A stretch of 64,000 bases of DNA from Gemmobacter fulvus (GCF_018798885.1 NZ_CP076361.1:2943501-3007500); one strand, 5' to 3'. Shown: positions 56,006 through 62,635, counted from the first letter of the stretch. Notes: a model not told the origin generated them from the letters alone. Made by a program: numbers and translations.

Positions 56006-57042
56006 TGCTGCTGGTGGCAAGTCTGTTGGTGGTGATCTGGGGCGGCGGTGCGTTGCTGCGTCTGTCGGCACAGCGGCGGGTCGCGGCGATGGCGGCGGTC
56101 TGGGCGCTGGTGGTGCTGACCCATCTGATCCTGCCGCCAGAGGCCGGGCTGCGGCTGGCGACCGGCGGCGATGCCCGGGGCTGGCTGGTACTGGGCGGCG
56201 TGGTTGCTGTGGTGGGGCTGTACCGGCTGGTGATCCGCGCGCTGAAGGCGCGGGTGCCGCCACCTGCGCCGGTGGCCGATCCCGCCAGCTTTGGCGCGGT
56301 GGAGCTGGACCGCTATGCTCGCCACATCATCCTGCGCGAAATTGGCGGGCCGGGGCAGAAGCGGCTGAAGGCGGCGAAGGTTCTGGTGGTGGGTGCGGGG
56401 GGATTGGGCAGCCCGGCGCTGCTGTATCTGGCGGCAAGCGGCGTGGGCACAATCGGGGTGATCGACGCCGATCTGGTCGACAATTCCAATCTGCAACGCC
56501 AGATCATCCATGCCGATGCGCGGATCGGCATGGCCAAGGTGCAATCGGCACTGGTGGCGATGCGGGCGCTCAATCCCTTTGTCAGCCTGCGCCCCTATCA
56601 GCGCCGCCTGACGGAGGACATCGCGGCGGATCTGCTGGCCGACTATGATCTGATCCTGGATGGCACCGACAATTTTGACACCCGCTATCTGGTGAACCGC
56701 AGTGCGGTGGCGGCGGGCAAGCCGTTGATTTCGGGAGCGATTACGCAATGGGAGGGGCAGCTGTCGCTGTTTGATCCGGGGCAGGGCGGGCCGTGTTATG
56801 CCTGTGTGTTCCCGACGCGGCCCGCCCCCGGCATGGTGCCCTCCTGTGCCGAGGCGGGGGTGGCCGCCCCCCTGCCGGGCATCATCGGTTCGATGATGGC
56901 GATGGAGGCGGTGAAACATCTGACCGGGGCGGGAGAGACGCTGCGTGGTCGGCTGATGATCCATGATGCGCTTTATGCCGAAACGCGGGTGATTGCCGTC
57001 AAGCGGCGGTCGGACTGCCCGGTCTGTGGCGGCACCGCGTAA
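56005..57042 (+). CDS. MoeB/ThiF-type adenylyltransferase with N-terminal membrane anchor
   Basis: A 345-aa E1-like enzyme. Residues 1-80 hold two or three hydrophobic helices (LLVASLLVVIWGGGALL, A-A-V-W-A-L-V-V-L-T, WLVLGGVVAVVGLYRLV), which is unusual, as typical MoeB is soluble. The ThiF domain follows: DRYARHIILREIGGPGQ, VVGAGGLGSPALLYLAASGV with the ATP loop, DLVDNSNLQRQI, DGTDNFDTRYLVN, and the zinc pairs C-Y-A-C and C-P-V-C. It probably adenylates the C terminus of MoaD- or ThiS-like sulfur carriers. Coupled to dut. Confidence 0.88.
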   Translation: MLLVASLLVVIWGGGALLRLSAQRRVAAMAAVWALVVLTHLILPPEAGLRLATGGDARGWLVLGGVVAVVGLYRLVIRALKARVPPPAPVADPASFGAVELDRYARHIILREIGGPGQKRLKAAKVLVVGAGGLGSPALLYLAASGVGTIGVIDADLVDNSNLQRQIIHADARIGMAKVQSALVAMRALNPFVSLRPYQRRLTEDIAADLLADYDLILDGTDNFDTRYLVNRSAVAAGKPLISGAITQWEGQLSLFDPGQGGPCYACVFPTRPAPGMVPSCAEAGVAAPLPGIIGSMMAMEAVKHLTGAGETLRGRLMIHDALYAETRVIAVKRRSDCPVCGGTA

Positions 57043-57084
57043 ACCGCGCAGTGGCTAGCTTTTGCCCGGGTTTCAGCGCATCCC

Positions 57085-57113
57085 TTGCATGGGGCGGTGC
57101 GGGGCGTCATAGT
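57085..57113 (+). promoter_or_regulatory. Stranded native promoter of the amino-acid transporter (candidate)
   Basis: TTGCAT (57085-57090), 17 bases, CATAGT (57108-57113), ten bases before attL. On removing the island this promoter would sit about 30 bases before the binding-protein start. The rest of 57043-57317 has no gene; the element side is A+T-rich. Confidence 0.5.
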
Positions 57114-57122
57114 CCGGCCATC

Positions 57123-57138
57123 ACTCTGTGACAGGGAG
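57123..57138 (+). repeat. attL: left copy of the 16-bp attachment core
   Basis: ACTCTGTGACAGGGAG, identical to 61827-61842, at the point where G+C-rich chromosome changes to A+T-rich element DNA. The integrase gene lies 179 bases inside. Confidence 0.85.
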
Positions 57139-57279
57139 GCGTCGGTGATATTTTGGCAACACTTAAGGCCATGATAACACTGCAAATGATACCTGTAAGT
57201 AATTGAAAATAAGCAAATAAATGATCCGATGCCGGATTTTTCGCTGGCAGTGTATGGACTTGCGGCTATTAAGACACAG

Positions 57280-57295
57280 ATATAAAAGTGGGCCA
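57280..57295 (+). repeat. Candidate integrase arm-type site, left
   Basis: TATAAAAGTGGGCCAA, 15 of 16 identical to 61743-61758; a second GGGCCAA follows 9 bases after the first ends (GGGCCAAGGG at 57302-57311). Both lie just inside the att cores, as expected for arm-binding or excisionase sites. Confidence 0.55.
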
Positions 57296-57317
57296 AATTA
57301 TGGGCCAAGGGTGAGCC

Positions 57318-58574
57318 ATGAAGCGACAACTAAGCAAACTGTCAGCCAAGGACGTAGCAGACGCGATGTCAGGCAAGCTGGAAACAGGCAGACTGTCAGA
57401 CGGCGGTGGGTTGTATCTGCGAGTTAGAACAGGCGGATCGTGCCAGTGGGCTTTCGTGTCAGGCAAGGGTTCGGAAAAGCGATCTGAGGTCAGCCTAGGA
57501 GCGGTGGCGACACTGGCAGACCTGTCAGGGTCACTTGACCCACAGAAGCGCGCTAGGAGGTCACTGGAAGAGGCCAGACAGAAGGCAGCGGGTCTGAGAC
57601 AGAAACTTGCGCAAGGACAGCTTCCTGCGGCTCTGGTGAAGCGTGGCAGGGCTGAGGCCAAAGTGCCAAACCTGCGGGATGTTATGGACAAATATATAAC
57701 ACTGAATGGCTTGGAAGAAGGCAGTAAGGCCAAAATTGAGGCCGAAAGGGTCTATAAATCCTTTTATAACAACGTGTTAGAGTGGACAAAATCAGATAAA
57801 CTGAACAAAATCAGCAGACACAACGCAGACGCTTGGGCAACTGAGAGGCTTGAGCAAGTATCGCGGGCCAGTGTTATGAGAGAAATCACAGTCTGGAAGG
57901 CAGCATTCAACAAGTGGATCAAAGCGAAAGATTCAAATATGAAAAATCCTTTTGACAATCTGGAATTACCAAAAAAAAAATCATTTGAAAGTGAGATCGA
58001 CAAAAGAAGTCCGATGGAAAAGGACATGATTAATAAATTGATTGATAACATGAGCGATAATGAACGCCTGCGGGAACTGAAAGATTTGTTTGTGGTGTTG
58101 ACCTATACAGGCGCAAGGGTAAGTGAGATCACTGGATTGAGAGTGGTTGACGTTAACCTGAATGACGACGTTTCGTTCATTTCGATCATCCCACATGCAG
58201 GCAGAAGACTCAAAACAGAGGAAAGCAAAAGAAGCATTCCAATTTTTGAACCTATCAGGGATATATTTGAAAGAAGAACTAAAACTAATAATGAATACAT
58301 ATTTGAAAGCTACGCTCGTTCAGAAGTGAAGGCTTCACAGGCTATCATGCGTCAAATTAGGAAGGTGACAAAAGATAAAAAGATAGTCGCTCATAGCCTG
58401 AGACATGCCATGTCAGATTATTTGAGAATTAATGGAGTAACGAAGGACGCTGAGGATTTGATGCTTGGTCACAAAGTAGACAGTATTGCCATGCGCTCCT
58501 ATGGATCGGCAAAGGGCAGAGTCGAATTCTTGAATAAATCTTTGTCAGGGGTGATTGATCATTATTTGAAATGA
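57318..58574 (+). CDS. int: P4-type tyrosine recombinase (integrase)
   Basis: A 418-aa site-specific recombinase. An N-terminal arm-binding DUF4102-type domain (LSDGGGLYLRVRTGGSCQWA near residues 26-45) is followed by a SAM-like core-binding domain and the catalytic domain. Catalytic residues: Arg in TYTGARVSEITGL near 266, the His/Arg pair in AHSLRHAMSDYLR near 358-362, His in LMLGHKVDS and the nucleophile Tyr in AMRSYGSAKGR near 394. Codons up to about 115 are G+C-rich, the rest A+T-rich, suggesting a mosaic gene. Start by ATG after AAGGGTGAGCC. It looks intact and should act on the flanking 16-bp repeats. Confidence 0.93.
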   Translation: MKRQLSKLSAKDVADAMSGKLETGRLSDGGGLYLRVRTGGSCQWAFVSGKGSEKRSEVSLGAVATLADLSGSLDPQKRARRSLEEARQKAAGLRQKLAQGQLPAALVKRGRAEAKVPNLRDVMDKYITLNGLEEGSKAKIEAERVYKSFYNNVLEWTKSDKLNKISRHNADAWATERLEQVSRASVMREITVWKAAFNKWIKAKDSNMKNPFDNLELPKKKSFESEIDKRSPMEKDMINKLIDNMSDNERLRELKDLFVVLTYTGARVSEITGLRVVDVNLNDDVSFISIIPHAGRRLKTEESKRSIPIFEPIRDIFERRTKTNNEYIFESYARSEVKASQAIMRQIRKVTKDKKIVAHSLRHAMSDYLRINGVTKDAEDLMLGHKVDSIAMRSYGSAKGRVEFLNKSLSGVIDHYLK

Positions 58575-58575
58575 T

Positions 58576-58591
58576 TTGACATTTTGGTCAA
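58576..58591. promoter_or_regulatory. Palindrome and -35 candidate upstream of the H-NS-like gene
   Basis: TTGACA (58576-58581) overlaps an inverted repeat TTGAC-N6-GTCAA (58576-58591), directly after the integrase stop. A -10 element is not clear. It may be the promoter-operator of the gene at 58638. Confidence 0.4.
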
Positions 58592-58637
58592 TGTGGTAAA
58601 GCGTAGCAAGCAGAATCGTATCTAAGGGAATGCAGAA

Positions 58638-58952
58638 ATGGAAAAAAAATCTAAGATTGAAAGCTTTGCGAAATCAATAGAGGATAGGATTGAGCGCATA
58701 AGGGCGGAAGTGTTGGAGATATCGAAATTAATCGGAATTTCCGTTTTCGAAGCGGCTGGTTTGGAGAAGGAGCTTGAAGCTGAACTAATGGAGGGTAAAA
58801 ATACCAAAAATAAAACGGGCAAAGGTATTCCGAAATACGAGAACCCAGATAATAAAGGTGAAACTTGGTCGGGGAAAGGCAGGCAGCCAAATTGGATAAA
58901 AAATAAGCGGAAAGACGGGGTTGAACTGGGGGATATGTTGATTAAGCAATGA
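58638..58952 (+). CDS. H-NS/HvrA-family DNA-binding protein
   Basis: A 104-aa basic protein. Residues 1-55 are a coiled-coil-like oligomerisation region rich in Glu/Lys/Ile. The C terminus carries the H-NS DNA-binding motif: KYENPDNKGETWSGKGRQPN followed by W-I, near residues 68-89, very like HvrA/SpB of Rhodobacter. H-NS proteins bind A+T-rich DNA and silence horizontally acquired genes. Here the gene is itself on an A+T-rich island beside the integrase and is followed by a strong terminator. The ATG follows TAAGGGAATGCAGAA. Likely partner DNA: the island itself and perhaps host loci. Confidence 0.9.
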   Translation: MEKKSKIESFAKSIEDRIERIRAEVLEISKLIGISVFEAAGLEKELEAELMEGKNTKNKTGKGIPKYENPDNKGETWSGKGRQPNWIKNKRKDGVELGDMLIKQ

Positions 58953-58972
58953 CATTTAAATGCAATACCAGC

Positions 58973-59003
58973 AAAGGGCGCTTTAACTGGTGCCCTTTTT
59001 TTT
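58973..59003 (+). terminator. Terminator of the H-NS-like gene
   Basis: Stem AAAGGGC/GCCCTTT with a 12-base loop, running into eight T residues, 20 bases after the stop. Strong intrinsic form. Confidence 0.9.
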
Positions 59004-59122
59004 ATTTGCGTTGATGTTGAGCCGATTTTGAAGTAGAATGATGCTATTAGCGTTGCGAAGTATTATAAATAAAGATAGCAGAAATGCTAATAAGAAATAA
59101 GATTTGAACATAGGAGAATTGT

Positions 59123-59290
59123 ATGAAGAAAATCAATGGCAGGTTGCCACATGAGAAAATCGAAACATTGAATAAGATCAATGCATTGGCAGGCGAAGGA
59201 TACCCGTTATGGTATATCGCAAACGAATTAGGGGTTCACAGATCAACCCTTTACAGGTTTCAGAAAAATATGAAGAAAAAGGAGTTTTGA
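59123..59290 (+). CDS. 55-aa helix-turn-helix protein
   Basis: A short gene with a good ribosome site TAGGAG six bases before the ATG. The product is basic and has a helix-turn-helix like that of resolvase/Xre-type small regulators: E-K-I-E-T-L-N-K-I-N and L-W-Y-I-A-N-E-L-G-V-H-R-S-T-L-Y-R-F near residues 29-46. It could be the excisionase or a regulator of the island. I do not recognise a named family. Codon use is A+T-rich like its neighbours, and it ends two bases before the next small ORF. Confidence 0.65.
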   Translation: MKKINGRLPHEKIETLNKINALAGEGYPLWYIANELGVHRSTLYRFQKNMKKKEF

Positions 59291-59292
59291 AA

Positions 59293-59418
59293 ATGTTGTA
59301 TTCATCGGATTTTGACAAAGCAGACTACGAATTTGAAGTAATGCAAAAACTTAAAGAGCAAGAGGCCAGAGCGCAAGGCGAACTGAAATACACAGCAATA
59401 GCTATAGAGTGGCGGTAA
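59293..59418 (+). CDS. 41-aa ORF of unknown function
   Basis: Begins MLYSSDFDKADYEFEVMQKL and ends in I-A-I-E-W-R. An AAGGAG ribosome site lies eight bases before the ATG, overlapping the end of the helix-turn-helix gene, so the two are probably co-translated. Acidic, likely helical. The following 46 codons in another frame (59408-59554) look similar in style, so a frameshifted longer gene is possible. Confidence 0.45.
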   Translation: MLYSSDFDKADYEFEVMQKLKEQEARAQGELKYTAIAIEWR

Positions 59419-59452
59419 GATCGAGGAAGCGGAAAAATATCTTAGGGCTAAA

Positions 59453-59554
59453 ATGGAGTTCGAGATCAAAAAAATGAAAGAGGAATGGTTGCTGTCTGAT
59501 AAAGATTTGTATCAAGCAAAGCTGAACTTCGGTCGATCAATAAACGAATTTTAA
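59453..59554 (+). CDS. 33-aa ORF of unknown function
   Basis: Begins MEFEIKKMKEEWLLSDKDLY and ends S-I-N-E-F. AGGG lies seven bases upstream. The frame is open to 59408, so this may be the 3' part of the preceding small gene after a frameshift, or a separate peptide. Charged and helical. Low certainty. Confidence 0.35.
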   Translation: MEFEIKKMKEEWLLSDKDLYQAKLNFGRSINEF

Positions 59555-59562
59555 TGAAGAGA

Positions 59563-59584
59563 GGGTAAGCCAAAAGGCTTACCC
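59563..59584 (+). terminator. Hairpin closing the small-ORF group
   Basis: GGGTAAGCC-AAAA-GGCTTACCC, a perfect 9-bp stem eight bases after the last small ORF. There is no T-run, so it is a weak terminator or an mRNA-stabilising structure. Confidence 0.6.
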
Positions 59585-59703
59585 CTAACTTAAATTATAA
59601 TCTATTAGCGCAAAGGTATTTATAAAGATGAAAGAGGCATTAGGCCGTGTTGACAAAAGGGATTCACGGGGCGCTCTGAACGTGATTCAAGCTGGTATCT
59701 GCG

Positions 59704-60135
59704 ATGGAGACCAGCTTGGCACGAGACCTGATGTCGGACGATGAATGGGCGTTTCACGAACGCTTCATCCTGGCCGTCCGCGCACCGAACGGGCGCAAAC
59801 CTATGAACCATCGTCTTGTTCTGGATGGGATTTTCTGGATAGCGCGCACAGGTTCTCCGTGGCGTGACCTGCCGGAGGAGTTCGGCAAGTGGTCGTCTGT
59901 CTACCGCCAGTTCCGGCGCTGGACCCTGGCTGGGCTGTGGGAAGGGATACTGGAGGCCTTGAACGAGAGCGGGGTGGTTCCTGCGGCCTTGCAGATGATC
60001 GACAGCACCGTGGTCCGCGCCCATCATCAGGCAGCGGGCGCTAAAGGGGGACTCCGCGACAAGGTTTTGGCCGTTCGCGAGGTGGCTTCACGACCAAGAT
60101 CCACCTCCGCGTCAATGGCGCAGGCCTGCCCATGA
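59704..60135 (+). CDS. IS427-type transposase, upstream frame
   Basis: N-terminal half of the DDE transposase: the DUF4096-type domain (MSDDEWAFHERFILAVRA, H-R-L-V-L-D-G-I-F-W-I-A-R-T-G-S-P-W-R-D-L-P) and the first catalytic Asp in ALQMIDSTVVRAHHQAAG. A -1 frameshift at AAAGGGGG (60043-60050) would join it to the downstream frame, giving 262 aa. Codons after the slip site in this frame are not conserved. Confidence 0.88.
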   Translation: METSLARDLMSDDEWAFHERFILAVRAPNGRKPMNHRLVLDGIFWIARTGSPWRDLPEEFGKWSSVYRQFRRWTLAGLWEGILEALNESGVVPAALQMIDSTVVRAHHQAAGAKGGLRDKVLAVREVASRPRSTSASMAQACP

Positions 60136-60491
60136 GGTCGGACATCACGCCGGGCCAGACATCGGACTATCTGGGCTTCAACCTCATCATGGACGACAAC
60201 CTGCCCGAGCCGAGCGTCCTGCTGGCAGATCGCGGCTATGACTCTGACAAGCTTCGAGAAACCATGGAGGGACGCAACGTCGTGCCAGTGATCCCCATGC
60301 GCAAGTCCCGCAAGCTGCGCGTGGCCGTGGACCGCACCCTCTATCGGCTGCGCAACCTCGTCGAGCGCTGTTTCAACAAGCTGAAGAACGCCCGCCGCGT
60401 CGCCACCCGCTACGACAAAACCGCAGAGAGCTTCTTGGGCTTCATCGACATCACCTCGATCCGCCTCTGGCTCCGCCATTTGTCAACATGA
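60048..60491 (+). CDS. IS427-type transposase, downstream frame
   Basis: C-terminal catalytic half, entered by -1 frameshifting: G-T-P-R-Q-G-F-G-R-S-R-G-G-F-T-T-K-I-H-L, then PMRSDITPGQTSDYLGF, the second Asp in VLLADRGYDSDKLRE and the Glu in LVERCFNKLKNARRVATRYD. An ATG at 60132 exists in frame but starting there would drop conserved residues. The stop lies two bases before the right end of the element. Confidence 0.88.
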   Translation, partial: GTPRQGFGRSRGGFTTKIHLRVNGAGLPMRSDITPGQTSDYLGFNLIMDDNLPEPSVLLADRGYDSDKLRETMEGRNVVPVIPMRKSRKLRVAVDRTLYRLRNLVERCFNKLKNARRVATRYDKTAESFLGFIDITSIRLWLRHLST

Positions 60492-61459
60492 CCTAGATGT
60501 TAAGGTGGTAAGTGATCTGGATAATAAGAGGGTCATTTATCAAGGGGAGCTAAATAAAAAAATTAAACATGAGGTCAAAGAGGTAAATTTAAATACGAAG
60601 GATATAGTATTTGGTTGTGAATTTGAGGATTTGTTGATTAGACCATCAAATGGAAAGCATGTGCACGATCTGGCGACTAGTCTAAAAAACGACAACATAA
60701 ATGACAAATTCAAAATGCTAGACGTGTGGAGTAAGGATGGGCAATACATTTGTTTAGATCGGAAATCATAGGCTGCAAGTGTATATTGATAAAGAAGAAG
60801 TATCAGTTCCGTGCAGAGTTCATACTTGCAATACAAAGATAGCAATAACGATTGCACATCGTGAAAACGCTGCGCCTCAAGCAAGTTTGACTGCAAAAGA
60901 GAAGAGTCAAATTGCTTGGAAACTAATTCTCAAAGATTACAATTCAGCGTCTAATTCATTTGTCGGTTCAAAGGAATATTCGTGGAAAACAAAGGACTTG
61001 TCAAACGCTACAAGAGTTAGTGATAGGCAGATTGAATTTATGAGGCGGAGTAATCAGAAAACTAATCAATGCAAATGAAACGGTGCCTGATACTTGGAGT
61101 GAAGCGATAAGGTGGCACACAACAGGTAACATGACATTAGACGAATTAAATGATATAGAGGAAAGAAGGAACATGAATTATCAAAAGTATATTGAATGGA
61201 AAAAGTTAAGTAATGATCCAATGGCAAGCGATGATTTTGGATTGATCGAGCGAATATTGAAAAACAAGGATGAAAAGGATGTAACTAATTTCTTCAATAA
61301 GTTCTTTTCGATCAAGGATGGCGATTTAGTTCAAAAAAAGGACTTTGCAGAAGGGGCGCGAACCCACATTTGCGGATCGGAAGCAGGATCAATCGACAAT
61401 AAAGATGACGATGACAAGTTTGATTTTATTTAATTGGAAATGGGAATTGGGATATGAGG

Positions 61460-61481
61460 TCAACCCGCATATGCGGGTTGA
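61460..61481. repeat. 22-bp perfect palindrome
   Basis: TCAACCCGCAT followed directly by ATGCGGGTTGA, 26 bases after the ParB-like stop. As RNA it would form a hairpin; as DNA it could be a binding site, for example for the ParB-like or the helix-turn-helix protein. Confidence 0.7.
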
Positions 61482-61504
61482 TTGCTGCGCAAATGACTGA
61501 TTTT

Positions 61505-61570
61505 GAACCCACATAGTAGGGGGAGGGGATGCGGATCACCCTTAATAAGGCCTCTCTCGGGTGAGGGTTC
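61505..61570. repeat. Nested inverted repeat
   Basis: GAACCC (61505-61510) and TCACCC (61536-61541) pair with the adjacent GGGTGA (61559-61564) and GGGTTC (61565-61570), giving two stacked 6-bp stems with a large bulge. Possible structured RNA or protein-binding site. Confidence 0.4.
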
Positions 61571-61742
61571 AACACAACCGAACAGCTTTTCTGACAGCTT
61601 TAGTTCAAGCTATTAGTTGACTGTTTTTGTATGTTATTTGGGGTTTTGTGTGGCTGTGTAGAAAGGAATGATCATACATCGGTTTTCTTTCGCCGCGTTG
61701 ACTGATCGTGCTCCCCCCCCTATCAAATGGGATCGGTCTATG

Positions 61743-61758
61743 TATGAAAGTGGGCCAA
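61743..61758 (+). repeat. Candidate integrase arm-type site, right
   Basis: TATGAAAGTGGGCCAA, 15 of 16 identical to 57280-57295 and in the same orientation, 68 bases inside attR. It is followed by TTGACCAAGG, resembling the second GGGCCAAGG of the left copy. Confidence 0.55.
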
Positions 61759-61826
61759 GAAGTTGACCAAGGCCAAGTCAGACATGAAATATTGTTGTTA
61801 TATCAATGTCTTGGATGATTTGTGCT

Positions 61827-61842
61827 ACTCTGTGACAGGGAG
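61827..61842 (+). repeat. attR: right copy of the 16-bp attachment core, containing the ribosome site
   Basis: ACTCTGTGACAGGGAG, identical to 57123-57138. Its last six bases, AGGGAG, are the Shine-Dalgarno sequence seven bases before the ATG of the binding-protein gene, so integration kept that gene translatable. Confidence 0.85.
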
Positions 61843-61849
61843 TTCACAT

Positions 61850-62635
61850 ATGAAATTTGCCGCCCTTGCCGGATTTGCGCTGGCGTTTTCTTCCACCTTT
61901 GCCATGGCGCAGGCCTTGCCTGATCTGGGCGGGCGCGCCGTGGTTGTGGTGACGGAAAACGCCTATCCGCCGCTGCAATTCCTGGATGCCGCGGGCGCGG
62001 CTGTCGGCTGGGAATATGATGCGGTGGCCGAGATTGCCAAGCGGCTGAACCTCACCGTCACCTATGAGAATACCAGCTGGGATGCGATGATCCCTGCTGT
62101 CTCGGGCGGGCAGTATGACATGGGCATGACCGGCATCACCATCCGTGACGACCGCAAGGAGCAGGTGGATTTTTCCGATCCCTATATGCGGTCGGAAATG
62201 GTCATGCTGGTGCGGGGCGACGAGGCGCGCTTCACCGATGCCAAGAGCTTTGGGGCCAATGCCGATCTGCTGATGGCGGCGCAGCCGGGTACCACGCCTT
62301 TCTACGTCGGGGTCTATGAGGTGCTGGATGGCAATGAGGCCAATCCGCGCATCAAGATGTTTGAAACCTTCGGGGCCGGGGTCGAGGCGCTGCGCAGCGG
62401 TGATGTCGATCTGGTGCTGACCGATGGCACGGCGGCGAATGGCTATGTGGCGGCCTCGGAAGGGGCGCTGAAGATCGTGGGCGAAAAGCTTGGGGCCGAG
62501 GATTTCGGCTTCATCTTCCCGAAAGGCTCGGATCTGGTGGCGCCGGTCAATGCGGCGATTGCGGCGATGACGGCGGATGGCACCATGACGGCGCTGAACA
62601 CCAAATGGTTCCTCGAATACAAGATGGGTCAGTAA
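61850..62635 (+). CDS. Amino-acid ABC transporter substrate-binding protein
   Basis: A 261-aa periplasmic SBP_bac_3 protein with a signal peptide ending F-A-M-A near residue 20. Family features: [30 protein letters not shown] near residues 54-73, [20 protein letters not shown] near 105-124, and [20 protein letters not shown] near the C terminus. The ligand is a polar amino acid or relative, not decided. G+C-rich and host-like; its start is fixed by the signal peptide and the AGGGAG of attR. Its native promoter is probably cut off by the island. Confidence 0.9.
   Translation: MKFAALAGFALAFSSTFAMAQALPDLGGRAVVVVTENAYPPLQFLDAAGAAVGWEYDAVAEIAKRLNLTVTYENTSWDAMIPAVSGGQYDMGMTGITIRDDRKEQVDFSDPYMRSEMVMLVRGDEARFTDAKSFGANADLLMAAQPGTTPFYVGVYEVLDGNEANPRIKMFETFGAGVEALRSGDVDLVLTDGTAANGYVAASEGALKIVGEKLGAEDFGFIFPKGSDLVAPVNAAIAAMTADGTMTALNTKWFLEYKMGQ

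Larger units (their letters stand above)
59643..60493 (+). mobile_element. IS5-family insertion sequence, IS427-type
   Basis: An 851-bp element with terminal inverted repeats GGCCGTGTTGACAAA (left) and GGTCATGTTGACAAA (right, other strand). TA flanks both ends (59641-59642 and 60494-60495), the usual target duplication. It carries a two-frame transposase and is G+C-rich, unlike the surrounding island, so it came from the host or another replicon after the island formed. Confidence 0.9.
59628..61433 (+). pseudogene. ParB-like (ParB/Spo0J nuclease-fold) protein gene, disrupted
   Basis: Read across three lesions this is one 316-codon gene. The start ATG (59628) and four codons are followed by an IS5-family element (59643-60493); deleting the element with one TA joins the frame exactly at 60496. 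An extra C at 60760 and an extra A at 61049 shift the frame; without them the protein reads Y-I-C-L-D-G-N-H-R-L-Q-V, the ParB core motif, then T-A-K-E-K-S-Q-I-A-W-K-L and the helix-turn-helix SDRQIEFMRRVIRKLINANE. The C-terminal 128 codons are open (W-S-E-A-I-R-W-H-T-T-G onward). Such proteins bind DNA; its role on the island is unknown. The single-base lesions could be sequencing errors. Confidence 0.7.
57123..61842. mobile_element. Small integrative element (genomic island)
   Basis: A 4.7-kb block between perfect 16-bp direct repeats. It is visibly A+T-rich against a G+C-rich chromosome. It carries an integrase next to attL, an H-NS-like gene, a small helix-turn-helix gene, tiny ORFs, a ParB-like pseudogene and a 416-base non-coding right end with palindromes. 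No conjugation, capsid or relaxase gene was seen, so it is either decayed or depends on a helper for transfer. An IS5-family element has inserted secondarily. Confidence 0.85.
61434..61849. other. Non-coding right end of the island
   Basis: No gene in 416 bases. It holds a 22-bp perfect palindrome, a nested inverted repeat, a run of eight C (61711-61720 region), the right arm-type repeat, attR and the ribosome site of the transporter gene. Confidence 0.7.

Noticed and set aside
60132-60491. Downstream part of the IS5-family transposase as an independent gene
   Set aside because: Starting there loses conserved residues; a -1 slip at AAAGGGGG joins it to the upstream frame in the way known for IS427-type elements.
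61827-61842. A tRNA gene end as the integration target
   Set aside because: No cloverleaf can be drawn around either 16-bp core, and the right copy lies in the leader of a protein gene.
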